Shown here one piece after another: positions 32,257-42,812 of a DNA stretch of 64,000 nucleotides; the stretch's first letter is position 1; every line of letters begins with the position of its first letter. Both the position numbers and the translations under genes were made by a program. The notes under the pieces were generated by a model that saw nothing but the letters and a program-made list of their open reading frames with translations, was not told the DNA's origin and did no database searches. Source of the stretch: Pegoplata infirma (lineage: Eukaryota > Arthropoda > Insecta > Diptera > Anthomyiidae). The DNA lies in NCBI GenBank assembly GCA_963921195.1, contig OY992537.1, forward strand, positions 53,282,313 to 53,346,312, in the 5' to 3' direction.

Positions 32257-32706
32257 AAGTTCCATCAGGACTACCCCAATGTGCATAATTTATACAAAAT
32301 TATTCTCATATTGTTCCAGTTTTTTTTTTTTTTTTAACAAAAATTTTCAAATTTCCTTTTTTAACCTTGATCTAAATTAAGTTTAATGAAAACATACAAA
32401 CGTATGTATGATAATATTGGGTAAAATAAACTCTACTTATTCTACAATTGCAAAAAGGCATCTGTTATTGTTGTATATTAGTAGAGTTTTTATTTTTTGG
32501 CAACGAATATTAATCTTGAATGGAGCATCAATTTGTAGTCACTCATATTTAACAAACAATTATTGTTGCTTTTCAGATATGGGAGCATTAAAAATTTGGA
32601 CAAACAGGGATACATGAAAAAATGCTTACACTATTAGAAATTTTTTGGAAGAAAAAATTTCTCACAAGTCTGAGAAACAAGTAAAAATATTCCAAATATC
32701 ACATAT
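32257..32706. other. AT-rich stretch, no gene recognised
   Basis: A 69-codon open frame near 32408 has no recognisable domain and is probably chance. Nothing else seen. Confidence 0.25.
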
Positions 32707-33774
32707 GAGGCGTTCCACACCAAATGTCCCGCTACAGAAAAACATGTTTCCCGTAAATTTCTGAATAGGTTGTTTGGATAGCCCTATATGGAACTAAGAA
32801 AATTGAGTTTTTGGTTTTTAAAATTTTCAAAAACTGTGCTTAGGAGGCGTGGTCAAATATTGGAAAAAATGTCAAAATTTGTGGCGGGTTGCCTTGATTA
32901 AATATTCATCACATTAAAACGGAATGCACCACAATCCCAAAAATTGACATTCTTATATAGTTTTGAATGGGCTTTCGATTAATTTTTTTTGAAAATTTTC
33001 AGAACTCGTTCTGAAATTTTCAATTATTTAAAAAAGTCAATTTATCAAAAATCTGGCCACTTTTTTTTCTTTTTTAATTTTTTTTTTTTTTAAGTTTAGA
33101 TGTTTGTCCATCCACACTAAAAAATTCAGAAACACGTTCTTCGATTTTTTCGAGAAAATCGCATTTTAAATTTCATAATAATTTTGACATTTGCTTTTAT
33201 TTCTTTGTTTTAACATTGCGAATGAGTATTATTAATTGCATAAAATTACTCATACGCTCTGTTGATACAAGAAAATACAAACAAATTCTTAATTGTTATG
33301 AAATTTAAAATTTAAATGCGATTTTCTCGAAAATAACGAAAAATGTAATTCTGAATTTTTTTTGGGTGGATGAACAAACATCTAAACTTAAAAAAAAAAT
33401 TTTAAAAAGAAAACAAAAGTGGCCGGATTTTTGATAAATTGACTTTTTTAAAAAATGGAAAATTTCAGAAAAGGTTCTGAAAATTTTCCAAAAAAAAAAA
33501 AAATAATCAATAGCCCATACAAAAATATATTCAATTGTAAATTTTTGAGATTGTAGTGCATTCCGTTTTAATGTGATAAATATTTAATCAAGGCAACTCG
33601 CCACAAATTTGTCCATTTTTTCAATATTTGACCATGCCTCCTAAGCCCAGTTTTTGAAAAATTGAAAAACTAAAAACGCAATTTTCTAAGTTCCATATAG
33701 GGCTATCCATACAACCTATTCAGAAGTTTACGGTACACATGTTTTTTTGCTGGACATTTGGTGTGGAATGCCTC
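32707..33774. mobile_element. Foldback palindrome of 1.07 kb with ATAT target
   Basis: The left end gaggcgttccacaccaaatg is the reverse complement of the right end catttggtgtggaatgcctc. Pairing continues through ggatagccctatatggaact, gcttaggaggcgtggtcaaat, taaaacggaatgcaccacaat, gtccatccacac and gagaaaatcgcattt. The centre is near 33240. Both ends abut ATAT, giving a 4-bp duplication. There is no coding capacity. Confidence 0.8.
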
Positions 33775-34124
33775 ATATGTATCCTCCACAAATCTTCTAA
33801 ATTTTTGATAAATTTTTTAGAAATTTCTAAAAACAAAATTTAAATCCTTTGTTTTTTTTTTAGAATTTTCTAGAGTTTTTGATCTGCGCCCACTTTTGTG
33901 GGCGTAAATATATAAATAATGATAAATAATTTTTGAAAGGGGAGAGCTAAACCCCACCATCCTCCGAAACGTCACCACCCTCATTTTTTAATTCGTACAA
34001 AAATACCCTCCACTCTTGTGATAGTAGGTATATACGCTACGAAGGCACAAATAATGACCTCGATGTTTAAAGTTTTAAGCCAAAGCGGACTATAATAATC
34101 CGTACCGCTGGGGGGTTCGCGAAA
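33775..34124. other. AT-rich stretch with mini-me start fragment
   Basis: Positions 34004-34040 (ataccctccactcttgtgatagtaggtata) are a mini-me start. ctttgtgggcgtaaat near 33893 resembles a mini-me body phrase. No gene. Confidence 0.35.
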
Positions 34125-34235
34125 TTGTTATACCCTACAACCACAGTATGGGGGTTGGAGGGTCATTCCACTTTGTCATTCCGTGTATAACGCTTCGAAA
34201 TATCGGTCTAGGACCCCATAAAGTATATATATTAT
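34125..34235 (+). mobile_element. Mini-me/DINE-like start fragment
   Basis: Contains ataccctacaaccacagtatgg, tgtcattccgtgtataacgc and the core ggaccccataaagtatatata, then passes directly into repeat B. Confidence 0.6.
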
Positions 34236-34590
34236 CGTTGCCTTATTAGTATGGTACAATTTCTTCGTATTTCTAATTCTCGTTGTGAATAGAGGCGAAT
34301 ATGTATTAATATTTTAGTTTGTGCACAAACGATTTGTCATTAGACTCGTTTGCTACTTTGTAGTAAATCGTTTCTATTTTTTGCTAAATAATCTTGACAA
34401 TGGAATTTGACAAATTCCGAAACACGTGTCGATTAAGTCTTGCAAAAATGATCAAAATAAATAAATTTAAAACAAAAAAAATTATTTTCTTGAAAATTAT
34501 GCTATGAGAATATCATGGTTTTAATTAGTAAAGAAAATAATGACCTCGATCCAGAATAAACATCCTCAAAATATAATTTTTTTTTAAATG
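34236..34590 (-). mobile_element. Repeat B copy with hammerhead-like motif
   Basis: Matches, in reverse, 37235-37515 and parts of 51186-51809: attgtaccat, gaatatgtattaatatttta, ctaaataatcttgacaatgg, ccgaaacacgtgtcgattaa and aaataatgacctcgat. The conserved gacaaattccgaaacacgtgtcg resembles the junction region of Penelope-like elements. The class is inferred; no coding part is present. Confidence 0.55.
34387..34437 (+). ncRNA. Hammerhead-like fold in repeat B
   Basis: Stem I (taatc/gatta), TTGACAA in place of CTGATGA, a 7-bp stem II (ggaattt/aaattcc, gac loop), GAAA, a minimal cacgtg stem III and GTC occur in hammerhead order. Core positions 3 and 8 have changed from C and G to T and A, which could still pair. 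Probably inactive or strongly modified. Confidence 0.3.
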
Positions 34591-34880
34591 TTTTTTTGCA
34601 ATAATCTTTTTATATACCCAAAAAAAAACGTGGGTATTCAATACTAAAAATTTTACTAATGAACTAATTTTTTTGTCCAAAATGATCTAGTGCAGGCGTT
34701 GGTAATCAATACTAAAATTTTTTACTAATATTATTCAAAACCAGTAAAAATTACTAATTTTAGTACTTTGAAGATACTAAAAAACTACCGTACTACTGGT
34801 AATTAGTAACTTATTAGTAGATTTTGGAACCAAATCACTTACTAATATTTTTACTGCAGAATTATTTTGAGTGTACCTAC
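34591..34880. repeat. Element with agtaaaaattactaa motifs
   Basis: Repeated ttactaa and tagtaaaa in both orientations (34690-34860), ending attttgagtgta. Looks like a small palindromic MITE of the acact/agtgt-ended type; its left end is uncertain. Confidence 0.35.
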
Positions 34881-35701
34881 TAGAGTTGTCAACCGATTAA
34901 GAATAATTCGATTAATCGATCAAACAAATCCAAACTCCTGTTCGATTAATTTAAAAATGACGATTTTCGAATAACGAATAAATCGATTAATTTATGTCAA
35001 TTAATCGAACAAATATTTTTTTTATACACTCCAACTATAGTATCGAAATATTGGTCTAGGACCCCATAAAGTATGTATATTGTTGATCAGTAATCGATTC
35101 TAAGACATTCGAGCGATGTCCGTCTGTGAAGGGGACGATACAGCTCAAAATAAAAGAGCTATACTCCTGAAGTTTGGCACGATTATGTCTTATGGTCATA
35201 GCCTGGTTAAGCTCGGAGGCAAAATCGGACGAGGGGAAAAATTTACCCTCTTGAAGAACTAAAACACTACCAGAAAAACACATTTTTTTTACAAGTTTTT
35301 TTTTGTATATGTTTAACAAATGAAATATTTTTATGCCATATGAAGTTCATTAACCTGCATTTGGACCAATATCGAAAAATTGAATTTGTAAACATTTATG
35401 AAGAGCGAAAATGTGTCATTCAACGTCCCCGCCGAGTCCCACCAACAATAATCTTAAAATTATTGAAATTTTTAGTTTTTTATGCATTTTTTGTTAAAAA
35501 TATTAACTATTTTATTTTTAGTTTTTTGTATGAATTGTTTATTTTTTTATTTTTTTGTTATTTATCAATAACCACTTTTTTATTCGTTATTCTCCTCGAT
35601 TAATCGAATAATTTTTTCGATTTATTCGTTTGATCGAACGAACAAAAACAATTATTTGAATTATTCGAACAAAATTAAAAGGCGAATAATTGACAACTCT
35701 A
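34881..35701. mobile_element. hAT-like element with 8-bp target duplication
   Basis: Left end tagagttgtcaaccgatt and right end ataattgacaactcta form terminal inverted repeats. gtacctac is present exactly before (34873-34880) and after (35702-35709): a perfect 8-bp duplication typical of hAT. The interior is palindromic cgattaatcga/ttattcga sequence, interrupted by a mini-me element at about 35023-35450. No transposase. Confidence 0.85.
35023..35450 (+). mobile_element. Mini-me/DINE-like element nested in the hAT-like element
   Basis: ctccaactatagtatcgaaa, the core ggaccccataaagtatgtata, a short cgatgtccgtctgtg block, ctgaagtttggcacgatta, ggttaagctcggaggcaaaat and cttgaagaactaaaacac follow the subfamily seen at 42325 and 49677. 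The hairpin end is lost. Confidence 0.65.
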
Positions 35702-35704
35702 GTA

Positions 35705-36305
35705 CCTACCCTCCACTTAGTGATATAGGGTATATATAAGTTTGTCATTCCATTTGTAACTCATCAAAATATCGGTCTGGGACCCCATAAAGTATATTTA
35801 TTCTATGTCTCCGATCGATTTTAAGACATTCTAGCGATGTCCGTCTGTCCGTCTATCCGTCTGTCTGTCTGTGGATCACGGGCAAAAAATTACACGGAGA
35901 TTACTGAAACTTAACATATTTATTGCAAGTTCTCCCGAGAAGTTTGGTATTGCATTTGAGCGATATCGGTTTAGCGGTTCAAAAGTTATGAACGAAAATG
36001 TAAGGACACCTCAAAAGTTTTAGTACATTCAACATAACCTAAAAATACAAAATGCTTTAATTCGGCTGCTGGTTGACATATGTGAACATAATTGAACACC
36101 AAATAGTATTTAAACAAGTACGAACATATTTTTTTGACAAAAAATTCAAAAAATCGCGGATTTTTTTCGCGGAAATTTTTTTTCAAAAAAAAAAAAAATT
36201 TTTCAAAAGTAGTTACTTGTTACAAAAAGTTTTTTCCAATAATCTTTTTGAAATTGAGGAGGGTATCACTACATTCGGCAAGGCTGAATTAGCTCTTTTT
36301 ACTTG
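35705..36305 (+). mobile_element. Mini-me/DINE-like element
   Basis: Near-complete: taccctccacttagtgatat start, ggaccccataaagtata core, GTCY block (ccgtctgtccgtctatccgt near 35840), agttctcccgagaagtttgg body, attcggcaaggctgaatt hairpin and ttacttgtttt end. The hAT-like element inserted at its first bases. Confidence 0.75.
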
Positions 36306-37026
36306 TTTTTAATTGTTCATAGATTCGATTTAGTCTAATTAAAATTTTCAACTTCTTTGTGTTCAAGTTGAATGAAATGTAACAATATTTTTAAGGTTTT
36401 CTTATATTGTCCGGTTGAATTAAAATCTTCTACCTGACAGATTGAGGACATTCTGATATTTCTCTAACAGACTGCAAAAATTAAAAATTTTGACTAAATG
36501 TACATCCAGACCTTAACTGAACCCCTTTTAACTGTAAGAATGCACAATATATAACAAGTGTTATTGGGTTTTGACCAAAAATCCATACGTGAGCTTTTTA
36601 AACAAAATTATTGACTGGCAAACACAGATGTAGCTTGGCAGGCATGCAGGCACATACTTACATACAAACATGAATACATGCATAATAATGTATGAATGAA
36701 TGAATGAACGAATGCACCACAACTAGCATTTTCCACTCTAGGATAAACATTCAATTTGCATATTACATAATTTTGCTATTGGCTTAAACGCACTTTCGCC
36801 CAAAAAAAAAATAAAAAAAAACCAAACATCGCACTCTCATACAGTTAAGTACAACACGTTTTTCAAATGGAAATACTATGGGAGAAAATACCAAAATATT
36901 AGCTAGTTCTGCTATAACAAATTTTTTTGACGATCCAATCAAAAAAGAGCTTTTACATTTACTCAAATTTATTTTACTCATAACATCTTCAAAAATGGTC
37001 CAACTTCAGATTTTTAAAAATCTTCT
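36306..37026. other. AT-rich stretch, no gene recognised
   Basis: A tgaatgaatgaatgaacgaa microsatellite lies near 36692. Positions 36920-37020 resemble the foldback arm near 3.5 kb. Nothing coding. Confidence 0.3.
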
Positions 37027-37221
37027 ATTATGCGATTTTTAAGTTTAAAAATTTAAATTTTATTTTTGAAAATGTTCGTACTCTTTGATTTTTATCTAGA
37101 AAACTTCTAATGATTTGCAGAATCAACAGAAGTTTTCACACACAAAAATTCAAAAAATTCAAAGAGTAGAAACATTTTCAAAAATGAGATTTAATTTTTA
37201 AAATTTAAAAAAACGCATAAT
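37027..37221. repeat. Hairpin of about 195 bp
   Basis: attatgcgatttttaagttt at the left pairs with aaaaaaacgcataat at the right. It continues through gaaaatgttcgtactctttg against caaagagtagaaacattttc. The left arm also resembles 3650-3720. Confidence 0.6.
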
Positions 37222-37376
37222 TTAAAATTTTTGAAAATTATATCTTGAGTAGGTTTATTCTAGCTCGAGGTCATTATTTCCTTTACTAATTAAAACTATG
37301 ATATTCTCATAGAATAATTTTCAAGAACATTATTTTTCTGTTTTAAATTTATTTATGTTGGTAATTTTTTGCAAGA

Positions 37377-37427
37377 CTTAATCGACACGTGTTTCGGGAT
37401 TTGTCAGGTCCCATTGTCAAGATTATT
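37377..37427 (-). ncRNA. Hammerhead-like fold in repeat B, second copy
   Basis: Same order of elements as at 34387-34437. In stem II the third pair is G-C rather than A-T, a paired change, but two other pairs are broken (C opposite A). TTGACAA again replaces CTGATGA. Confidence 0.28.
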
Positions 37428-37519
37428 TAGCAAAAATAAAAACCCTATACTACAAGTAGCAAAGGGTCTTTAATGACAATCGTTAATGATCAAACTAAAA
37501 TATTAATACATATTTGACT

Positions 37520-37530
37520 CTACTCTCATT
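37520..37530 (+). repeat. Target-site duplication, left copy
   Basis: ctactctcatt; 10 of 11 bases match 39275-39285. Confidence 0.65.
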
Positions 37531-37531
37531 G

Positions 37532-38032
37532 GATAAGGAATTTACACTGGCCGCTTTTCTGGACATTGAAGGTGCTTTCAACAATGTCAGTATGGAGGCA
37601 ATAATTAACGCAATGGAGACGGCATTGATCAACCCATGTATCACAAAATTGATAGGTCGACTGCTATCGTGTCGTGAGGTGACAGCAGAATGGGGACCAG
37701 CAAAGGTTATAAGATATGCGTCAAAAGGAACGCCACAGGGTAGTGTTTTGTCACCACTACTCTGGCTTTTAGTAGTGGAACCCATTTTAAAGAAGTTGAA
37801 CTCGCAACGGACATCAGTGGTAGCTTATGCAGACGACGTTGTCATTATGTCGTGTGGAAAGTTTTTGGGCACAGTATGCGAACTTTTGGAAGTGTCACTG
37901 AGGCAAATGTGGAAATGGGCTAATAATAATGGCCTAAACGGTAACCCGGAAAAAACGGAAATGTTTTACAAACTGGTACAAAATAAAGACGTCAAACCAA
38001 GCGAAATTTTAAGGAATCATTCGAGACAGTAA
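37532..38032 (+). pseudogene. LOA-like ORF2 remnant: reverse transcriptase
   Basis: Open for about 166 codons: FTLAAFLDIEGAFNNV with the catalytic aspartate, KGTPQGSVLSPLLWLLVVEP, VVAYADDVVIM with both catalytic aspartates, and NNNGLNGNPEKTEMF. It keeps the segment deleted from the full-length element, so it served as the reference for that lesion. The N-terminal endonuclease and early RT blocks are absent by 5' truncation. Frame breaks follow 38032 (RVKKAYNAFYACKKMFGAT continues in another frame). Confidence 0.85.
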
Positions 38033-38038
38033 ACTGTC

Positions 38039-38475
38039 ATGGAAACAAAACACCGAAGAAGGGTCAAGAAAGCATACAACGCCTTCTATGCATGCAAGAA
38101 AATGTTTGGCGCAACTTCTGTAGTAAGACCAATCTTACTGTATGGTGTTATGGTCTGGTATAACGCATTGGAGCGTAATTTAATGTCTCATATGTTTATG
38201 CATCACAGGCGCTCTGAGAACAACATCAGCTGAATCTATTGACACGCTACTGCACCTGATACCAATTGACATCTTTGCAAAGGGGGAGGCCTATAAGTCC
38301 TGCCTTCGTCTCAAAGCGTCAAATTTATTCAGGCAACGCAATTTTGGACACAGTAACATGGACAATTTAAATGATATTGCCACTGATTATAGAGTGCCCA
38401 AACTTATTTTCGACCGGAAATACGACGTAGAATTTCCGACTCGAGAATTTTGGTCAAACTGGCAAAAACCCCCCA
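38039..38475 (+). pseudogene. LOA-like ORF2 remnant: thumb and connection region
   Basis: ETKHRRRVKKAYNAFYACKKMFGA then VVRPILLYGVMVWYNALER correspond to RMKKSLCAFYTCRRTFG and IIRPILTYGALVWWKAA in the full-length copy. A further frame change near 38200 leads to residues resembling DTLLHLIPIDIFAKGEA. Several indels make it non-functional. Confidence 0.75.
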
Positions 38476-39200
38476 ATGAATGCTATTAACACACTCACAG
38501 ACGGCTCCAAACAATCCATCGGAGTCGATGCAGGTGTTTCAACGAGTTTGCGAGATTTAGAGAAGACTTTTATCCTTCCATTGGACTCTAGCATTTTCCA
38601 GGCCGAAATGGTTGCCATAAGTAGGGCAGCTTTACAGTTCGGTGATGAGACAAACAAAGAATTTAGCATTTACGTTGACAGCCAAGCTGCTCTAAACGAG
38701 ACGAGAGAGCGGACGAGCTCGCGAAACAAGCTGCTGATGGTATTGGTATTTCTGTACATATTGATCCAACAATCCAGCACTTCAGATCGCTACTCGACAT
38801 TCAAAACACTGCAATGGCTTATAGAAAGTGGAGAGAGCTAACAAAAAGAGTTAGCTCTCTCCAGAGTAAGTATTCAGTTTTTCTTAGATTTTGCTACAAT
38901 CTACGAAAAACTGAATGGAACTGCCGTGTACTTACTGGAGTGATCACCGGGCACTGCCTAATAGGTTATCATAGAAAGAAAATGGGACATATTTCTGATG
39001 CCAGCTGTAAAACGTGCGATGAACCTAACACTGAAGAAACGGTCGAACATATTCTTTGCCAATGTCCTGCTTTGGCTAGAACCCGACTGCACATATTAGG
39101 CAGACATGACTTCGAGAGCTTGGAAACGGTTTCGAATATCGACCTAATACAAATAGTACAATTCGCGATGAGGACAAACGCGTTCTATCAGCGTCGCTGA
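38476..39200 (+). pseudogene. LOA-like ORF2 remnant: RNase H and C-terminal module
   Basis: AINTLTDGSK, IFQAEMVAISRAA and IYVDSQAAL keep three RNase H acids. A deletion near 38697 then removes the VPGHSGVAGN segment and fuses to the ERADELAKQAADG part in another frame. From 38814 the C-terminal region is open: RVLTGVITGHCLIGYH and C-X2-C-X10-H-X2-C within CKTCDEPNTEETVEHILC, ending NAFYQRR and stop at 39200. Confidence 0.82.
38831..38914 (+). repeat. Two adjacent perfect hairpins in the third LOA-like copy
   Basis: gagagagctaac (38831-38842) pairs with gttagctctctc (38850-38861). cagtttttc-tagatt pairs with aatcta-gaaaaactg (about 38876-38914). They lie within coding sequence. Confidence 0.6.
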
Positions 39201-39274
39201 GGAATTATTGTGGTTTCGCTATGGACATTCCGGTCTATGTGAGGAGTTTTTGACTCCGCCACCTCTAACCTAAC

Positions 39275-39285
39275 CTAGTCTCATT
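39275..39285 (+). repeat. Target-site duplication, right copy
   Basis: ctagtctcatt, one mismatch to 37520-37530; its first bases may also be part of the CCTAA tail. Confidence 0.65.
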
Positions 39286-39379
39286 ATGAATTAAAAGACG
39301 AAAATTGTACCATCGTAGTAAGATCACGATCATGGTACAGTACAGAACTTAATTAACAAGTACAAACATATTTTTTTCG

Positions 39380-39690
39380 TAAAATTTTTTATCATATAAA
39401 AAATTCAACATCAACCGTTTGTAACGCATCGAAATATCGGTCGAGAACCCCATAAAGTTTTTGTCCATGATCGATTCTAAGACATTTTTTGAATGTCCGT
39501 CTGTCTGTCCGTCCGTCTGTCTGTAGATAACACAATGCAGTCCAAATTAAAAGAGATAGGATCCTAAAGTTTATCATGAATACGTCTTACGGTCATAGGC
39601 AGGTTAAGTTCGTAAACGTGCAAAATCGGATTAGGGGAAAAAAGTTTCCCCTTGAAGAACTAAAACAACCTCTGAAAATTTTTATATTTT
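39380..39690 (+). mobile_element. Mini-me/DINE-like element
   Basis: gtttgtaacgcatcgaaatatcgg, an altered core (gaaccccataaagtttttg), the GTCY block tgtccgtctgtctgtccgtc near 39495, cagtccaaattaaaagag, aggttaagttcgtaaacgtg and ttccccttgaagaactaaaac. The terminal hairpin is missing. Confidence 0.65.
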
Positions 39691-40194
39691 TTACATGTTT
39701 TTTGTATTTTAGTTAGGTAAATGAAGCATTTTTTTGAAGGAAGAAGTTGAAAGTTCTGTAGAAATTTCATTTTCTTTTTTAGGCGATTTTGCCTACAGCC
39801 GCAACGTTTTTTCATTATTTTTTTACTAACAAATTCGAAAAAATAATAATAATTTTTTGAATTTTTTTTTCTACGAAAAAATAACCTACTTGTGTAAGTA
39901 AAAACTAATGATATCTCATTAAAAAATACCAACAATTTAAAAAAAAATGACTTACAGAAATCATTAAAAGTTTAAAGAATAATCGGTAGTTTTTACTTAC
40001 AGAACAAAAATAAATGACTTTAAAAATTAAATGTTAATGAAAGTCTTTATTTTTTAGTGTGTTATTTTTGAAACAAAGGACAGAAGTAGTCATTAATAAA
40101 AACTGAACATCAAACAAAAGTTTTTTCCTTTAAAAACGACTAAACGTAAAATTTTTAAAATAACTACAAAAAGTTAATGACATAATTTTTTAAG
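39691..40194. other. AT-rich stretch with aatgactt motifs
   Basis: Repeated aaatgactt/aagtcatt between 39940 and 40180 recalls the element at 11811-12236, but ends are not found. No gene. Confidence 0.3.
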
Positions 40195-40770
<576 letters not shown>

Positions 40771-40831
40771 AAAAATGTTTGGAAAATTTTAACTTTCAAT
40801 TTTTTTTTTTTTACAAAAACGTTTTGTGAGT

Positions 40832-41004
40832 GTGAGTCAACGTGAGTGTGAGTGAAGCCTTTGTGTCTTAAATTTACTCACGTGGTTTTGAGAGAGTGAG
40901 TGTGAGTAGAAAAACTATGATCATGAGTGAGTGTGCGTGTTAGTAAGATTCCTGTCGTGAGTGTGAAAGGGTATGAGTTAAAAGTTACTAACGCGCTCAT
41001 CTCT
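40832..41004 (+). mobile_element. Remnant of hAT-like GTGAGT family
   Basis: tgagtgtgagtcaacgtgagtg, ctcacgtggttttgagagagtg, gtgagtgtgcgtgttag, ttcctgtcgtgagtgtgaaa and the end acgcgctcatctct match 45140-45333. The left half is absent. Confidence 0.65.
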
Positions 41005-42324
41005 TGTATGAATAAATTCAGCAACGCCAAATTTAACTAAATATATCTGTAAAATTAGCTAAATAATATGATGATTTATTTTTTTACTTTTTGGCAATTT
41101 AAAGTTATAATTACACTGTACAACACTAAAAAAATCCGATGTGATCTTTAAAAACGCCTACACAAGTATAATTTTTTTGGTCTCCTCTACCAGAATCAAT
41201 GGTCGGAACCCGGTAATTTTTTTACATGTGTAATAGGAAACAGTTTTATTTTCTTCTATTGATTTAAAAATATTCTTTAATTTATCTTCCTTTATTGGCC
41301 TACTTTTTTAAAATTTTTTTTTTTTTAAATCCCCATAGTGCAAAATATGATAGACTATTGCTCCTGGAATTGTGGTAGCACACTAACTGCATACAACTAC
41401 TACTACAACTACCACTACGATTACCACTACAGTTAAAAGTACCCACTCATACATTCGAACAGGCAAACAAACAAACTATCCTCTATTACAGCTGTTTGTT
41501 ATTTAAGCCTTTGAATATGAGTTTGCATTTTCAAAATTTACAAACAATTTTCAAACTAACAATTCATATACACTCACACACACATACATATTCGCATAGA
41601 GACCAGAATAAAACCCCAACGCTGCACATTGGTTCCAAATCAAAATCTAGCTGGACAAAAGTCCACAAATTAGTGTCCTTAAAATTGGGAATTATTAGTG
41701 CTAGGGGCAAGCTAAGGGTGTGTTCTGATCAAACTAATAACCATTTTTTTGAATTAGGTCTTTAACCTTGTTAAATATGCGAATGAAATAACATTTTTGG
41801 TATCAAATATTTAAAAAAATAATATATGTATATATAAGTGTTCAACTAATAACATCATATTATCCATGTTACATCAATGGTTTCAAAACGGTTTATGTAC
41901 AAGAAAGCTACAGATTTATACTTATTCTGGACATTAATAAGAAATTTATTATCGATCTTCTTCTTACATTTTTTGTACTTTGAAGTATGGTCAATAATAA
42001 CAATATTTTTGAGGACTTATGAAACTTCCACAGCTTGCCAAAACCGAATCCAGGCATATCATGTCGAATTACTACATACAACTTATAGGTAATTTATTAC
42101 TGAACGTTGTCATGCAGACATTTCTTGCAGGTTTTTGCAAGTTTAAAATTAATCACAGTTTATATGAAAATAGATTTTCGCCAAAATTTTTTTTTCTAAA
42201 TAAAGTATCGAATTTTTGTAAGTTTTTGATAACTTTTAAGTATTATTATTATGCTTAGCTTAAATAAAGCATTAAATGTGATGTTTCCTATTAAACCGCG
42301 GCCAATGACACACTTCTACTAAAT
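41005..42324. other. AT-rich stretch, no gene recognised
   Basis: A taccactac/aactac microsatellite lies near 41395-41430, and cacacacatacata near 41572. Positions 41625-41662 (gcacattggttccaaatcaaaatctagctggacaaaa) recur inverted at about 43053-43095. Short open frames here have no recognisable domain. Confidence 0.35.
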
Positions 42325-42812
42325 TCAAAAATGTCCGTCCGTCTGTCCGTCTGTCCGTCTGTAGAGGACACGATACAGTCCAAAATAAAAGAGCTAGACT
42401 TCCGAAGTTTGGCACGAATATGTCTTATATTCCTAGGCAGGTTAAGTTCGGAAATGGATAAAATCGGACCAAGGGGAAAAAAGTTCCCCCTTGGAGAACT
42501 AAACCAACCTAATAAAAATCGCATTTTTTGCAGGTTTTTTTGTACTTTTGCTAAGCAAATGCAACATTCCTCTCTCAGATGAAGTTCGAAATCGCAAGGG
42601 GAAGGTGCTCCCTAACGTCTCCCACCAACCCCCCCCCCCCCAAAAAAAAAACGGTTCTGGATTTTTTGTATATTGTTTTTTTTTACATTTTGGAGGGTAT
42701 AAAAGATTCGGCACAGCAGAATGTAACACTCTTACTGGTTTTTTATTTTTTTTTTACATTTTGGAGGGTATAAAAGATTCGGCATAGCCGAATTTAACGC
42801 TCTCACTTGTTT
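42325..42812 (+). mobile_element. Mini-me/DINE-like element
   Basis: Begins at the GTCY block (gtccgtccgtctgtccgtct, 42332). Then come cagtccaaaataaaagagct, gaagtttggcacgaatatgt, ttcctaggcaggttaagttcgg and gttcccccttggagaac. The terminal segment with the hairpin (attcggcacagcagaat, attcggcatagccgaat) is present twice in tandem, ending near 42724 and 42812. Confidence 0.72.

Larger units (their letters stand above)
37235..37530 (+). mobile_element. Repeat B, left part (interrupted by LOA-like insertion)
   Basis: tttattctagctcgaggtca, gacttaatcgacacgtgttt and aaaatattaatacatatt match the repeat B copies at 34236-34590 and 51186-51809. The repeat resumes at about 39278 (gaattaaaagacgaaaattgtaccat), so the retrotransposon split it. 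Confidence 0.6.
37531..39274 (+). mobile_element. 5'-truncated LOA-like retrotransposon, third copy
   Basis: Begins within the RT domain and ends ctctaacctaac just before ctagtctcatt, with a related 11-mer on the left. The order of RT, RNase H and C-terminal module is that of the full-length element, but it is a different lineage (about half the residues agree by eye). It lies inside repeat B. Confidence 0.85.

Noticed and set aside
35340..35603. 87-codon open frame near the hAT-like element
   Set aside because: It spans a mini-me body and a T-rich tail; the same phrases occur non-coding elsewhere.
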